Source of the DNA: Perkinsus olseni
Taxonomy: Eukaryota > Perkinsozoa > Perkinsida > Perkinsidae
DNA length: 64,000 bases
NCBI GenBank assembly: GCA_013115135.1
Contig: JABANP010000286.1
Span: 1 to 64,000 of the forward strand
Direction of reading: 5' to 3'
Of this stretch, positions 36,600-48,200 are shown in pieces. Position 1 is the first letter of the stretch; each line of letters begins with the position of its first letter. The position numbers and the translations under genes are program-made. The notes beneath the pieces are model-generated. The model saw nothing but the letters and a program-made list of their open reading frames with translations. It made no database searches and had not been told where the DNA came from.

Positions 36600-36903
36600 T
36601 GGGAACTCAAGTCAGTGGTTGGGTGGAATTATGAAACCCTTTCTCTCCGAAACTACACTGATGGAGTCCTCCATCAGCGTCGAGTTGAGCTGAGGTTCCA
36701 TCGTTGTGTAAGCCACTGATGAAGTGCGGCTCTCGGCGGACTCTCCCAAGCTGCTGCTTCAGCTCTAGCCTCATACAAGAGGAAGGATGCAACTAACAGT
36801 TGAACTGTATAACTTGGACGGGGCTGGGCCGAAAGTCGAACCTGAAACCTCTTAGGCACCAAGCGCGAATCATATCACTAGATCACACAGCGACCAGATG
36901 AAA
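36600..36903 (-). mobile_element. tRNA-Pro-like SINE, with copy 2 of the dispersed repeat
   Basis: On the minus strand 36903-36824 resembles a tRNA-Pro gene: GATCTAGTGATATGATTCGCG (A-box region, split by a mutated arm) and GGTTTCAGGTTCGACTTTC (B-box region). It cannot form a proper acceptor stem, so it is a SINE-type head. The adjoining body down to 36600 matches 15535-15660. A 7-bp hairpin GATGGAG/CTCCATC lies near 36662. Confidence 0.55.
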
Positions 36904-37240
36904 CATGCTTCAGATGGACAAAAGCAATAATCCTCGTCCGTGAGTGAGAACGGCCACATTCACGATCCACTGCCTACCTCCAAATAACGACTTTCATCTA
37001 CTGACCACATGTGATGGGGTTGGTCCACCGCTGGAGGCCCCACTGTGCATTCCATAGTGTGAAATGATGCAGTCTCCGAAGCATGAGTTGCACCTCGCTG
37101 TGGCGAAGGCAGGGCAGTTGTAGAAAAAGCGGATCTCGGCGCTCCCTGAGAGTATCTAACGGGTATCTAGGCTGTGAAAATTCTCATACAGTGCGTAATC
37201 GTCAGCCTAGCGATTCCTACGAAATTTGTACTATCCAAAA
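36904..37240. other. Intergenic, nothing recognised
   Basis: No gene or repeat identified apart from the neighbouring tRNA-derived pieces. Confidence 0.4.
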
Positions 37241-37285
37241 CTAAACACGACTTTGCTGGGACTCGAACCCACCATCTTTGCTAAC
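37241..37285 (-). repeat. tRNA T-arm-like fragment
   Basis: Minus strand reads GATGGTGGGTTCGAGTCCC followed by AGCAAAG, a good T-arm/B-box with no matching 5' half next to it. Probably the remnant of a tRNA-derived SINE. Confidence 0.4.
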
Positions 37286-37499
37286 TGAACGGGGGAAAAG
37301 CAACTTGAGTGGCGGACTTTTCGAGTCCTGGAGATGATGCTTGTCGTGGAACGCCGGGGCGAGGCTTTGTGTGATGGTCGTGGGCACAGCCCCCCGGATG
37401 TGTAACCTGATCCTGCCAGGAGGAAAGGAAGTCTCTCTGGTTGATTATAACCCTGAGAATAGCTTCTTGACAATCTGTCTGATTGCACCGAATGTCAAT

Positions 37500-37633
37500 G
37501 CTACAGAAAGTCTCCAACTGAGCACATCGGCTTCGAGTCTAACTAAGCCGGAACCGTTAGCGTTGAACTATAAACTCACACACACAATCTTTGGTTCCGA
37601 AGACCGACGGCTTATCCATTAGGCCACAAGACC
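37500..37633 (-). mobile_element. tRNA-Arg(TCG)-like SINE head and body
   Basis: Minus strand from 37633: GGTCTTGTGGCCTAATGGAT, then an anticodon arm with loop CTTCGGA, then the sequence departs from a tRNA at the variable region. The following body (to ~37505) shares CCGATGTGCTCAGTT, GGTTCCGG or GGTTGCGG, and ATAGTTCAACG or ATAGTTTAACG with 23340-23286, in the first CFAP57 introns. This is a second tRNA-headed repeat family. Confidence 0.5.
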
Positions 37634-38876
37634 ACACGATCTCACGTACTTCACCGGGGGCTTCCTAATTGCAGGGAGACTGACAGGACCAGTTACTCGG
37701 GCTCATTCAGTAGCGCCGGTATCAAATATAATACACTCGAATCAGAACGCTAGACGACACGCGACTCACGCCGTAGCCTGACAGCGAGGATCGACTACGC
37801 AGGCAAAACTGCGTTGTGCAGTTGTGTAGGTCAATCGCTGGTTGCTATGTTACCGTTTCCGACCACAGCAAGGTTCTGTCAAGTAGAAAGAGAATACTGT
37901 ACTTGGAAAATGACATTGGTATTTTGCGTCGACTATCGGCTATCAACGTCGTTGCCCGGAGACCCTTCTGCAGGATTGTACCCTATGAACTAGCTAGCGG
38001 GAGTTCGATTCACCGCCTGTGAAACTCGAAAGTGCATGATTTGAGAAAACTCTGTTGTACGTGAGGTCCTGCCTAGTATCTTATAGCTAGCTCATCACGT
38101 ATGTGACAACTATCAATAAGAAGCGACGAAGTATAGTAGCTCGAGCAATCGAAGAAAGTGCGCACGGAACGACTGCCAGAGGTCGCCACGAATCGCTCGA
38201 AATTCTGATGGCAAGGGCAGTTGCGCAATTCAGCACCTAAACCCGACGCGATCGAGTATGGTCATCCCTAACGAGTTGACAGTAGGGGAATCCAGGCTTG
38301 CCCGGATGATGGGCGGAGTTTCGAATATCTGAGCGGCTACCAGGGAGAGCGGGCTATTTCGATGGTGCGAGCCTCTCATGAGGACTCATCCAACAGCTCA
38401 GTCCTCGCGGAATGGTCATGTCACAAGAAGCTCGGCTGCTTCCGGATTACTCGTCGGACGCTCTGCTCACTGGGTCGTCTCCGGCATGCCGGTTAACGGT
38501 GACTCGTTGAATGAACACGGGGCCTATAAAATGATTCTATTGAAATCGCCGATAGAAGCGACAAATTGATGGTTCTATCGGCTGGGTCCCAGCCGCTGGG
38601 AAAGATGGTATTGCACTCTCAATGGCCAATCATTAATACGTTTGTCCGCTAGGCTGACAAACTGGGACTATGTGAGCGACTGAGTGATATGTCAAAGAAC
38701 AGATACGATTTTCGTAGACCCATTCATCCCTAGCTGTGGCCTAGAGAACGTTGAGGCAAAATTCAATATTAAAAAACAACAGTATTAGTCGACCACAGGA
38801 TGTACGGATTTCCCCATCTCGGATTCCAGAGTACGAGGTTGACCCAGGCACTTACGTTGACCCCGGAAGAGAACTG
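37634..38876. other. Intergenic, nothing recognised
   Basis: ORFs are short and without domains. GGCTGGGTCCCAGCC hairpin near 38580. No RNA gene found. Confidence 0.4.
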
Positions 38877-40661
38877 TTACTTGTTCAAAGCATTCTCAGC
38901 AGTATTGCCGATGAGGTCGAGCTCAATGCCGGCTCCAGCGATGCCGAACTTCCCATATGCAGAGACGACGTTTTTGGGGGCAGCTGTGCATCCGATTTCA
39001 CCGACGATGGTGAACTCGATGAGGGTGCCGAGTACGGGAACGTTCAATCCGAAAGTAACTGTGGCCCCGATAGCCGCGTCGAAGCTGAAGCTACTGTGAT
39101 CGTATCGACCACCTCCAAGGCCCGTCAAGCACGCCCAGATAGAGACAAAAATACCAGCACCTAGTTGCCGGATGAAAGCACAGCCTGTCGTCCAAGTCCA
39201 GGGCGAAGTTCTCATGGTCGTCGTTGAGCGTGAGTGCTGCATAGACAGCAAGCTCGGCCGTCTTCCTTGGGTTGTCGACATCCGGTAGACGCATACACAT
39301 CAGCCGGGCGCCCTTTACGTTAACAACCTTCATCGTTGGGCTGTGCCGTCAACGTTCAGTATACACCGGCTTCAGTTTGTTTTCTCTTCCCCACTCAGTT
39401 AATATCAGTGTGAGTGTGGGAGGGAGGGGGGGGGAAGAAAATGATTCTGATTGATCTTATTCTGAGATCCCCGCCTTTAACGCTTCCCACAAGCCTCTCA
39501 TGTGACCTCACACGCGTGCTACAGCTATCGTCGCGCGCCCCTATGTGTACGCACACACAATCGTCGTCGTGTGTTGCCATACTCACGCTGAAACTGGCGG
39601 CCGTAAACTGTCCGACCACGTCAAGTTTGACGAAGAGGCAACTCCTACCTCATTGGTACCGTTCGCGCGTGCATGAGGGAACTCGAAATTGAATGCTGTT
39701 AGCAGCTGTCGACGAGCACCCATCTTTTTCAAGTATGTAGCAGCAGCCGTGGAGAGGAGGACGAGGAGGGGCGTAGACGACGACGTCGTTCAGACATCCA
39801 ACTGACCATGGCCAGAGAGCAAGTTATCGCGGAAGCTCAAGTGCCCAGTATCGGGTGCTGCGGTATCGCCTGTCGCTGGCTGCGTCAACGGCTCACCGTC
39901 GTCGATGTTGTACAACTCACAGACAAGTTCGTGTGTTTTTTCTGAGGTTAACACACCATCATTCCCCTGGAAGTTGGTGAAGGTTATCTCCTGGTCAATA
40001 TCATCGTTATTCCTTCGGTTGGAGGCCACCAGGTTGAGAGGCTTATCGTTCTTCTCGTCCATGTAGAGGGTCCAGGTATCGGGCGCGAGGTCTGCCAAGT
40101 AGGAAACAGAAAAGTTGGCGCCTGTGGAGGGGTCGATACCATCGTAGCTCTCCTTCAACCACTTGTTAACCATCACACCGTCCTTCTCCACCATACCGTG
40201 AAGAGACTAGCCGGCGTCCTCGAGCGTTATCGAGTCGAATGGGGTGAACGGGGGAGAATCTGCCCCTGTGGGAGCTTCGCCGACGAGGACCGCCTTGCCA
40301 TCGACGAGCCGTTCAACAGTGGTAGTCTACCACTGGTAGAGCTCGAGATCGAAGTGCGCATGAAGTACTGATAGGGGTAGCTGGGGTGGGCTTCCACCAT
40401 AGTCTCAGAGCCATCGCTTCCGGCGATCACGTGAGCCCTGGTCGTGAGGGTGCCGTCGTCCATGCCGGGGAGTGTGAGGCCTTGCGTCGCAACAGCGGTA
40501 GCTGTGCTGCAGGAAGGTGCGTTGCCATGAGGATCCTTTAGACCCTGAAGGCAGTAGGATTTGATCTCGACTTGAAACTCGTAGTAGTGGGGAGTCCCAG
40601 GAGAGTTCAACGCCAGAGAGCCAACGAGAAGGGAGGATGCACTCAAGAGAGTGGACCACAT
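38877..40661 (-). CDS. Secreted protein, LolA-like N-terminal part, possibly decayed
   Basis: Starts at 40661 with MWSTLLSASSLLVGSLALNS, a clear signal peptide, then a Cys-containing domain. Segments that read like beta strands (FDLELYQW, TVERLVDGKAVLVGEAP, LAPDTWTLYMDEKNDKPLNL, ITFTNFQG) recall eukaryotic LolA-like lipoprotein-fold domains, a weak assignment. Downstream exons near 39333-39130 (LPDVDNPRKTAELAVYAAL, HENFALDLDDR) and 39110-38877 (DAAIGATVTFGLNVPVLG, GIAGAGIELDLIGN, stop at 38877) look like one C-terminal Gly-rich domain. Odd points: a palindrome at 40318-40334 with an in-frame TAG, another TAG at about 40208 in the frame joining 40230 to 40194, and one frame change near 40350. 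Either undetected short introns or a decaying paralogue. Confidence 0.5.
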
Positions 40662-40999
40662 GAAAGAGAAGTGCTTAAGAGCTGCGGACAAAGAAAATGA
40701 AATACGGGGGACTCGAACTTTGACCAACTTATCAGAAGGCAGACAGTATCGACAAACCTCGAATTGAATACCCCCTCTGTTTCACTGGCACAGGGCCTGT
40801 GTGTGGATTCGTTATATTTTACGCAAACCCTCAGCCAAGGCTTATACGTACGCGCGGCGGGATTTCTCAGGATCGCTCCCTCCACGACGCCCTGAGCATA
40901 CTCGGCCAAGCCAACTCATATTTGGTTGAACGATCGAAGACCGAGGCGATTCGTAACGGTAGGCGACCTCCTTGTTAACTTATTCAATCGTTACACTTC

Positions 41000-41335
41000 T
41001 AGACTAGGACTCCGAGTGTCTTAGGACGGGCCATACGCGCACTGCGCTCCTTGTCGTCCGGATGGTTGAACCTCAAAGCACAGCCTATCGCTGTCGGCTG
41101 TGGCTCACTAACTGCGTGCACAAAAGTGCTATTAGCGAGCCCAGTATAGCAGGGTCTCCGACTGCGGGTAAACCCCGGGAAATTTAAACGAGAACTCACG
41201 TCAGTCTTGGAAGTGGACAGCGGTCGTCACCTGTGGCGACAGCAGGAGGTCTGTGAGACACACGCCTGCAGCATGAGCAGCTGCCCCACTCATCGCCATG
41301 GACAAGATACATGTCACATGACCATGTCTTGCCAT
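41000..41335 (-). CDS. Possible small two-exon secreted protein
   Basis: Minus-strand ATG at 41335 opens MARHGHVTCILSMAMSGAAA, a moderately hydrophobic signal-like stretch, followed by a GT-AG intron (donor after CGCCACA, acceptor CCCGCAG) that keeps frame into an exon reading FVHAVSEPQPTAIGCALRF and ending LGVLV-stop at 40999-41001. No family recognised. Weak: short, single candidate intron. Confidence 0.3.
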
Positions 41336-42221
41336 CTATCGTGATTCCGACGCCGTAGATTCATGGCCCATCGATCGACAGCATCGTGGAATGGAGGCGC
41401 TGGGATACACAACTCGAGTGTCGGTGGGGGACACTAAGTTGTACCACTGCGAGGATCTGTGTAACTAGTCTCTAGGCCGCACCGTATCCGATACCTGCAG
41501 GAATCAGATCTCGACGCTTGCGGCCAATGAAAGCGAAGATCAATCAGAATCCCGGAGATTTTACGGATTTTTCACCGAGTATGAGTTGGCGGTCTGGGAC
41601 AGATGGGTGTACTCCGCTTGCCACTGTCTCACTCCCAAAGATAGTATCGGGCTTCGCGAGCAAATCGAGTCTCTCGAAGAGAGCAGGCCTACGATGCATC
41701 CCATGGTCGCCGAGTGGGTTTCGTGTTCAACCCCCTCATGCGTGAGGAATATAGCAGTGACGCGGGAGATAAGAGGTCATCGAAGGAGACGGCTGTCACC
41801 AGTCGGCGGCGGCGCCAGAATTAGAAAACTTCGCTTTTAGAACGACCGTTGATTCTCGCTGATCCAACGAGAAAACCACAACATTGGGAGGACTGAGCGG
41901 GCGTGGACGTTGATGAGTCCGCGCATTCCTTTGTTCGGCACAGTGAATCGCGTTTGGAGTACTTGGGTGTTCCGCCTCCTCTGTTCGCTGGGGGTGAATG
42001 GACAAATTCCATCGGCAAGACACATGAGAAAATATGAAATTCAGAATGCGTACCAAGATTGCACATCATCATTCTGCATGATTCGTTCGAGATGTTGAAG
42101 GAACTGGCGAGCCTGTGAGAGCTTGAAACCCTGGGTGGTTACCAAGTCAAGAACTACATGAAAACAAGTTACGCGGACATCAATAAAAAGGGACTTCATC
42201 ACGCTACTCAGCGGCAGGTGC
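41336..42221. other. Intergenic, nothing recognised
   Basis: No coding signal on either strand beyond short ORFs. Confidence 0.4.
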
Positions 42222-42446
42222 CTAACTAGTCTTGGTAGTGCCACTCGTCCTAGTAGAAGTCGTGGTCGTGGTTCCACTCGTCCTAGTAGAAGTCGTGGTC
42301 GTGGTTCCACTCGTCCTAGTAGAAGTCGTGGTCGTGGTTCCACTCGTCCTAGTAGAAGTCGTGGTCGTGGTTCCACTCGTCCTAGTAGAAGTCGTGGTCG
42401 TGATTCCACTCGTCCTAGTAGAAGTCGTTCTGGCGAAGTGCACTGA
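42222..42446 (-). CDS. 3' exon of the threonine-rich mucin-like gene (36-nt repeat)
   Basis: Minus strand encodes five near-perfect copies of a 12-residue unit TTTTTSTRTSGT (36 nt each, 42235-42420) and ends GTTKTS-stop. It starts after a CATTCTTCAG acceptor at 42447 and follows a probable 315-nt intron (42447-42761). Thr/Ser-rich repeats of this type are heavily O-glycosylated in surface mucins. The phase with the upstream array is uncertain because that array carries small indels. Confidence 0.5.
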   Translation of the reverse strand, partial: SVHFARTTSTRTSGITTTTSTRTSGTTTTTSTRTSGTTTTTSTRTSGTTTTTSTRTSGTTTTTSTRTSGTTKTS

Positions 42447-42761
42447 CTGAAGAATGCTAATCCACTTTCAATCGCAAAAGTATTGCGATTGAATGTGTGC
42501 GAAATGTTTTGGTTATTTATCTCGCTATCAACTCAACTCGGTCAGAGTTACTATTAGAAATAGCTACTTATTAAATCGCTACCTATAATCTGTCACTCGT
42601 ATACGATTGTCATATTTGAAATAGCGGAGTCAAGTTGGATCATCGAGAGCAAATTCTGAGTGAGAAACTAATCGGCAGATATTACCAGACGTGAATCGGC
42701 TACGAACACGTCCAACACCTCCGACCAAAAGTACCATTCCCTCTACTCGGACGCCAGTTAC
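42447..42761 (-). other. Probable intron with a hairpin near its 3' end
   Basis: Donor AAG|GTAACTGG at 42761 and acceptor at 42447 on the minus strand. A 10-bp perfect hairpin (42468-42477/42483-42492) lies just before the acceptor, another case of a palindrome next to a splice site. Confidence 0.4.
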
Positions 42762-45158
42762 CTTCGCAAGCTGGTCCTAGTGGTTGTGGTGGTCGATTTG
42801 CTAGTACTAGTAGTTGAGGAATTGGTGGTAGTGCTCGTGGTCGTGCTGGACTTGGTCGTAGTGGTTGACGACTTGGTAGTACTGGTAGTTGAGGAATTGG
42901 TTGTAGTGCTCGTGGTCGTGCTGGACTTGGTCGTTGTGGTTGACGACTTGGTAGTACTGGTAGTTGAGGAATTGGTAGTACTAGTAGTTGAAGACTTGGT
43001 GGTAGTGCTCGTGGTCGTGCTGGACTTGGTCGTAGTGGTTGACGACTTGGTAGTACTGGTAGTTGAGGACTTGGTAGTACTAGTAGTTGACGACTTGGTA
43101 GTACTGGTAGTTGACGACTTGGTTGTAGTGCTCGTGGTCGTGCTGGACTTGGTCGTAGTGGTTGACGACTTGGTAGTACTGGTTGTAGTGCTCGTGGTCG
43201 TGCTGGACTTGGTCGTAGTGGTTGACGACTTGGTAGTACTGGTTGTAGTGCTCGTGGTCGTGCTGGACTTGGTCGTAGTGGTTGACGACTTGGTAGTACT
43301 GGTAGTTGAGGACTTGGTTGTAGTGCTCGTGGTCGTGCTGGACTTGGTCGTAGTGGTTGACGACTTGGTAGTACTGGTAGTTGAGGACTTGGTAGTAGTG
43401 CTCGTGGTCGTGCTGGACTTGGTCGTAGTGGTTGACGACTTGGTAGTACTGGTAGTTGAGGACTTGGTTGTAGTGCTCGTGGTCGTGCTGGACTTGGTCG
43501 TTGTGGTTGATGACTTGGTAGTACTGGTTGTAGTGCTCGTGGTCGTGCTGGACTTGGTCGTAGTGGTTGACGACTTGGTAGTACTGGTAGTTGAGGACTT
43601 GGTTGTAGTGCTCGTGGTCGTGCTGGTCTTGGTCGTTGTGGTTGATGACTTGGTAGTACTGGTTGTAGTGCTCGTGGTCGTGCTGGACTTGGTCGTAGTG
43701 GTTGACGACTTGGTAGTACTGGTTGTAGTGCTCGTGGTCGTGCTGGACTTGGTCGTAGTGGTTGTCGTCTTGGTTGTAGTAGTAGTGGTCGTCGTGGTTG
43801 TAGTGGTCGTGGTCGTAGTAGTTGTGGTCGTCGTGGTCGTAGTAGTTGTGGTCGTCGTGGTTGTAGTAGTTGTGGTCGTAGTAGTCGTGGTCGTAGTAGT
43901 TGTGGTCGTCGTGGTCGTAGTAGTTGTGGTCGTCGTAGTCGTGGTCGTCGTAGTTGTAGTAGTCGCCGTGGTTGTAGTAGTCGTGGTCGTCGTGGTCGTA
44001 GTAGTTGTGGTCGTCGTGGTCGTAGTAGTCGTGGTCGTAGTAGTTGTGGTCGTCGTGGTCGTAGTAGTTGTGGTCGTCGTGGTCGTAGTAGTTGTGGTCG
44101 TCGTAGTTGTGGTCGTCGTAGTTGTGGTCGTCGTAGTTGTGGTCGTCGTGGTCGTGGTCGTCGTGGTCGTGGTCGTGGTGGTCGTGGTCGTCGTGGTCGT
44201 TGTCGTGGTCGTGGTTGTCGTGGTCGTAGTAGTTGTGGTCGTCGTGGTCGTAGTAGTTGTGGTCGTCGTAGTTGTGGTCGTCGTGGTCGTGGTCGTCGTG
44301 GTCGTAGTAGTCGTGGTCGTAGTAGTCGTGGTCGTAGTAGTTGTGGTCGTCGTGGTCGTAGTAGTTGTGGTCGTCGCAGTTGTGGTAGTCGTGGTCTGTA
44401 GTAGTCGTGGTCGTAGAAGTCGTGGTCGTAGTAGTTGTGGTCGTCGTAGTTGTAGTCGTCGTAGTTGTGGTCGTAGTAGTTGTGGTCGTCGTGGTCGTGG
44501 TCGTCGTGGTTGTGGTCGTCGTGGTCGTGTGGTCGTGGTCGTAGTAGTTGTGGTCGTCGTAGTTGTAGTAGTCGTGGTTGTAGTAGTCGTGGTCGTGTGG
44601 TCGTCGTGGTCGTAGTAGTTGTGGTCGTCGTAGTTGTAGTAGTCGTGGTCGTAGTAGTCGTGGTCGTCGTGGTCGTAGTAGTTGTGGTCGTCGTGGTCGT
44701 AGTAGTTGTGGTCGTAGTAGTTGTGGTCGTCGTAGTTGTGGTCGTCGTGGTCGTAGTAGTTGTGGTCGTCGTAGTTGTGGTCGTCGTGGTCGTAGTAGTT
44801 GTGGTCGTCGTGGTCGTAGTAGTTGTGGTCGTAGTAGTTGTGGTCGTCGTGGTCGTAGTAGTTGTGGTCGTCGTAGTTGTGGTCGTCGTGGTTGTAGTAG
44901 TCGTGGTCGTCGTGGTCGTGGTCGTAGTAGTTGTGGTCGTCGTGGTCGTGGTCGTCGTGGTTGTAGTAGTCGTAGTGGTCGTAGTAGTCGTGGTCGTAGT
45001 GGTCGTCGTGGTCGTGGTCGTAGTAGTTGTGGTCGTCGTGGTCGTAGTAGTTGTGGTCGTCGTGGTCGTAGTAGTTGTGGTCGTCGTGGTCGTAGTAGTC
45101 GTGGTTGTAGTAGTTGTGGTCGTCGTGGTCGTAGTAGTTGTGGTCGTCGTGGTCGTCG
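42762..45158 (-). repeat. ACN (threonine-codon) array, Ser/Lys-Thr units then pure Thr
   Basis: On the minus strand 42780-43780 encodes TKSSTTT/STTTKSS-type units, with a higher-order repeat of about 60-75 nt, and 43780-45158 is almost pure ACN. Three small indels (about 44392, 44530 and 44594) shift the frame. It belongs to the same mucin-like coding strand as 53622-57126 and is cut off from it by two LINEs. Long Val- or Arg/Ser-rich frames on the plus strand are artefacts of the repeat. Confidence 0.8.
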
Positions 45159-45265
45159 TTTTTGTTTTGTTTTGTTAGTGAGGCTCTAGTGCGATATTTC
45201 CTGCCAATCGGCAGTATGACCGCTCGCCTCGCACCCGTGGGTGCTAGGTGATCAAATGCTCCCTC

Positions 45266-48200
45266 TCAGTGCCTCCGGGCCTGGCCTCCCCCCGAGGACC
45301 AGTCCGGTGCCACGAGACGTAGGAACTTGATCATCTTCCAGAAGCCGTCTCCACAGATACTCTCTCGAATCAGCCTCATCCCTTGCACTGTGGGTGTGTC
45401 CCTGGACCATCTCCCATCGGGGATCCGCCTCCGGAAGGCGGCCCACCTCGCCTTTCTCATTTCTCGAGACTCGCACCAGCACCAATGAACCAATGTCTCC
45501 TTGTGCTTGCCACAATGCCTACAGGTCATTGGCTGGTTTCCGTACTCCTTGCTTCTTCCCCTATAGCCCCTGGTATTGCTGTGGTAGCTCAGCAGCTCCC
45601 AAACCTTCCTCCTGGGGCCTCTCCTAGCCCTTAAACACCTCCTAGTTATGGTCTTCAGTTGCTCCCCGGCCGTACGTAAGGCCAATCCTATTGCACGCTA
45701 AGCCTCTGGCCTTTTTCTCCCATCTCTCTTCCAGCTCAACCTCCGCTCTTTGTCGGATCTCCCTCGCAGTGAAGTCGCCGGGGGCTGGCACTGAGCAGGT
45801 GCGTACGTTCCCTGCCTCTCCCCTCCGGCCAATGGATGCCGCTAGATCTGAGGCTTCATTCCCTGGATCCCCTGCATGCCCTCGCGTCCATGCAATGCAT
45901 ACCGTTATGCTGGCCGCCGTCAGCTCTTCCACGAGGGATCTTATCGACCTTATCAGCTCCGTCTCCTTGCTACCACCTATCGATTGGATGGCAGACCTCG
46001 AATCCAAGCAGATCTTGATGGCCTTTACTCCGTCTCCCCTCTCTCCTCCTTGATCAACTACTTCCTTGCTCCACTGGAGGGCTTTCAAAACTCCCAATTG
46101 CTCCGCCTGGCATATGTTTGCCGGACCGTCTATTTTGAACGGTCTGAAATCCTCTAGCCAGCCCGGTGCGTCGTACTTGTTATGTCTGACCTTAACGACA
46201 GCCGAGCCCACCTCCATCCTGGTTTTGCTCAACGCTAGCAGTGAGCCATCACTATAGTAAGTGAGAGTGCCGGGGGTTCCCTCATCGCGATCGATCCCTT
46301 CTGGTGCCAGCCGAAGATCCCTCGGTGGGTCCCAATCCCTCCCAATGTGGCGCTCTTTCGGGCCTTCAGGGTTCGAGACCCCCATTTCTTCAGAAGTTTG
46401 GCGATCCAACCCGGACATTCCGTGTCGTTGGTGTGCAGCCAGTATTTGGCTGTCCTACGTCTGGCTTCCCACCATATGGGGCGGGCTACAGTGGATGCCA
46501 CTTTCGCCATGAGCTCCGTGGGAGTTGCCCTAACACATCCCATCAACATTCGTCCAAGACAGGCCTCCAGTCTTGTACATTTATCCTGAAACCATTTAAG
46601 ATCCGAAGCCGGTGCCCATATCTCCACCGAGTAGAGCAGGGTTGATACCACCGATTGCTTCCACGTCTTCAGGAGTACCTCAGGGCTTGCTCCCCAGTCG
46701 GCCCCCGCCAGTCGTCTGCACCTCGCCACTAACGCTCCCGCCTTTGTCAGGGCCCTGCTGGCGTGGTTTCTCCAGTTTTTGGAAATCCATACCCCCAGCC
46801 ATTTCATTTCCCTCTTCAGGTGTACCACTTCCTCTGGTCGTTCCCTGCTGAGCTCCTCTCGGAGGAGCTCCTCCGTATCGTCCGTTAAGCACAGTATCTC
46901 GTGCTTTTCTGGATCGGTTGCCATGTCAGCCCTTCTCGCCCACGACTCGACCGAATCGGTCGACTGTGAGATCCCTCTGGACAGAGTTACTACATCCAGT
47001 GCCCGGATTATCGCCAGGGCGTCGTCAGCGAATATCCTAGGCTCCACTGTGAGAACCAGTCTCCCTCCTGCGCGAACCTCGTGGCGTAAGGATTTCTCCA
47101 GACTATACGTCCCTATGCTGAAGATACATGGTGAGAGGGATCCCCCCTGCGTGATGCCCCTCGTTCTCACTCTGCTGGACCCGTCCAGGACCACCTTGTT
47201 ATCGGCCAGGTAGCTCTCTATGAACTCTCCCCAGGCCGCTGATGATGTTGCCTTGATCACCGACTCCTTCAAGTGGGCATGTGACACGTGGTCGAAAGCC
47301 GATTTCAGATCCCAGGTGCATAGGGCCGTCTTGAGCCCATCCTTGTCCTTGTTATGTACTACTCTGGCCACGGCTTCCAGTGCCGTGGAGCAGCTGCGAG
47401 ACCTCGTGAACCCATGGACTCCTCTTGGCGGTGTCGTCCGAGCGGATATGCGGTTCTTCAGTAGAACCTCTATCGCTTTAGCCGTTGTTGCCGTGAGGGA
47501 TACTGGCCGGACTGCCCGAGGGCCTACCCCTCGTCCTTTATCCAATAACACCCAGTCTGCCCTTTTAAAGGGCATTGGGTGGTGCCCCTAATCTAGGCAG
47601 GACTCGACAAGCTTCGTGAACTGGATCCTCCAGCGGCATTCCGGATGCTCCATAGCTCTAACCACATGCTCGTAGGACGCCCCATCCCACCCCGGAGCTT
47701 TATTGCGTTTTCCCTTGATTTGCTTGAGCATCCTTTCCAGTTCCGCAGCTTGAATCTCCCCTCCCAATGGTCCTAGAAGGGATGGGCATCTAGTCCTGAC
47801 CACTGTGGTGCTCGGCCTGTTGTCCTCTCCTATATAGTAGGAGAGTACAGCTTCCCTTGTCGTATTCGGTCCTGGGCGTGTGCTTGTACTTGAGGAATTT
47901 GCTCGCCTCTCGTTCCGTGATTTCCGACATCCCCCTTTTGAAGCCCTGCCCCTTCGCTCTTGCGATTGCCTTGTTGTAGTCCTTGCGGGCTTGTTTCGCC
48001 TGCTCTCTGGCGCCCGCATCCGGCGCTCCCGTCCGGTGGGCCACCCTTAAGGATCTCTGTGCCTTCTTCAGTTTCTTCCGAAGCTGGTCCAACTCCCTAG
48101 TCCACCAGCTGGCCGTTGGGCGAGTTTTGCCCGCGGCTTTATTCTTCGGCGTCGAGACGACTAGAGCTTTTCTAAGAGAGCTCATCAGCTTCTCCGCCCA

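Noticed and set aside
37241..37633. A split tRNA-Arg gene with 5' and 3' halves 290 nt apart
   Set aside because: The acceptor halves pair poorly, and the 5' half continues into a repeated SINE body; two SINE remnants are simpler.
42780..45178. Valine-rich plus-strand ORFs of 611 and 232 codons
   Set aside because: Antisense translations of the threonine array, without any non-repetitive coding part.
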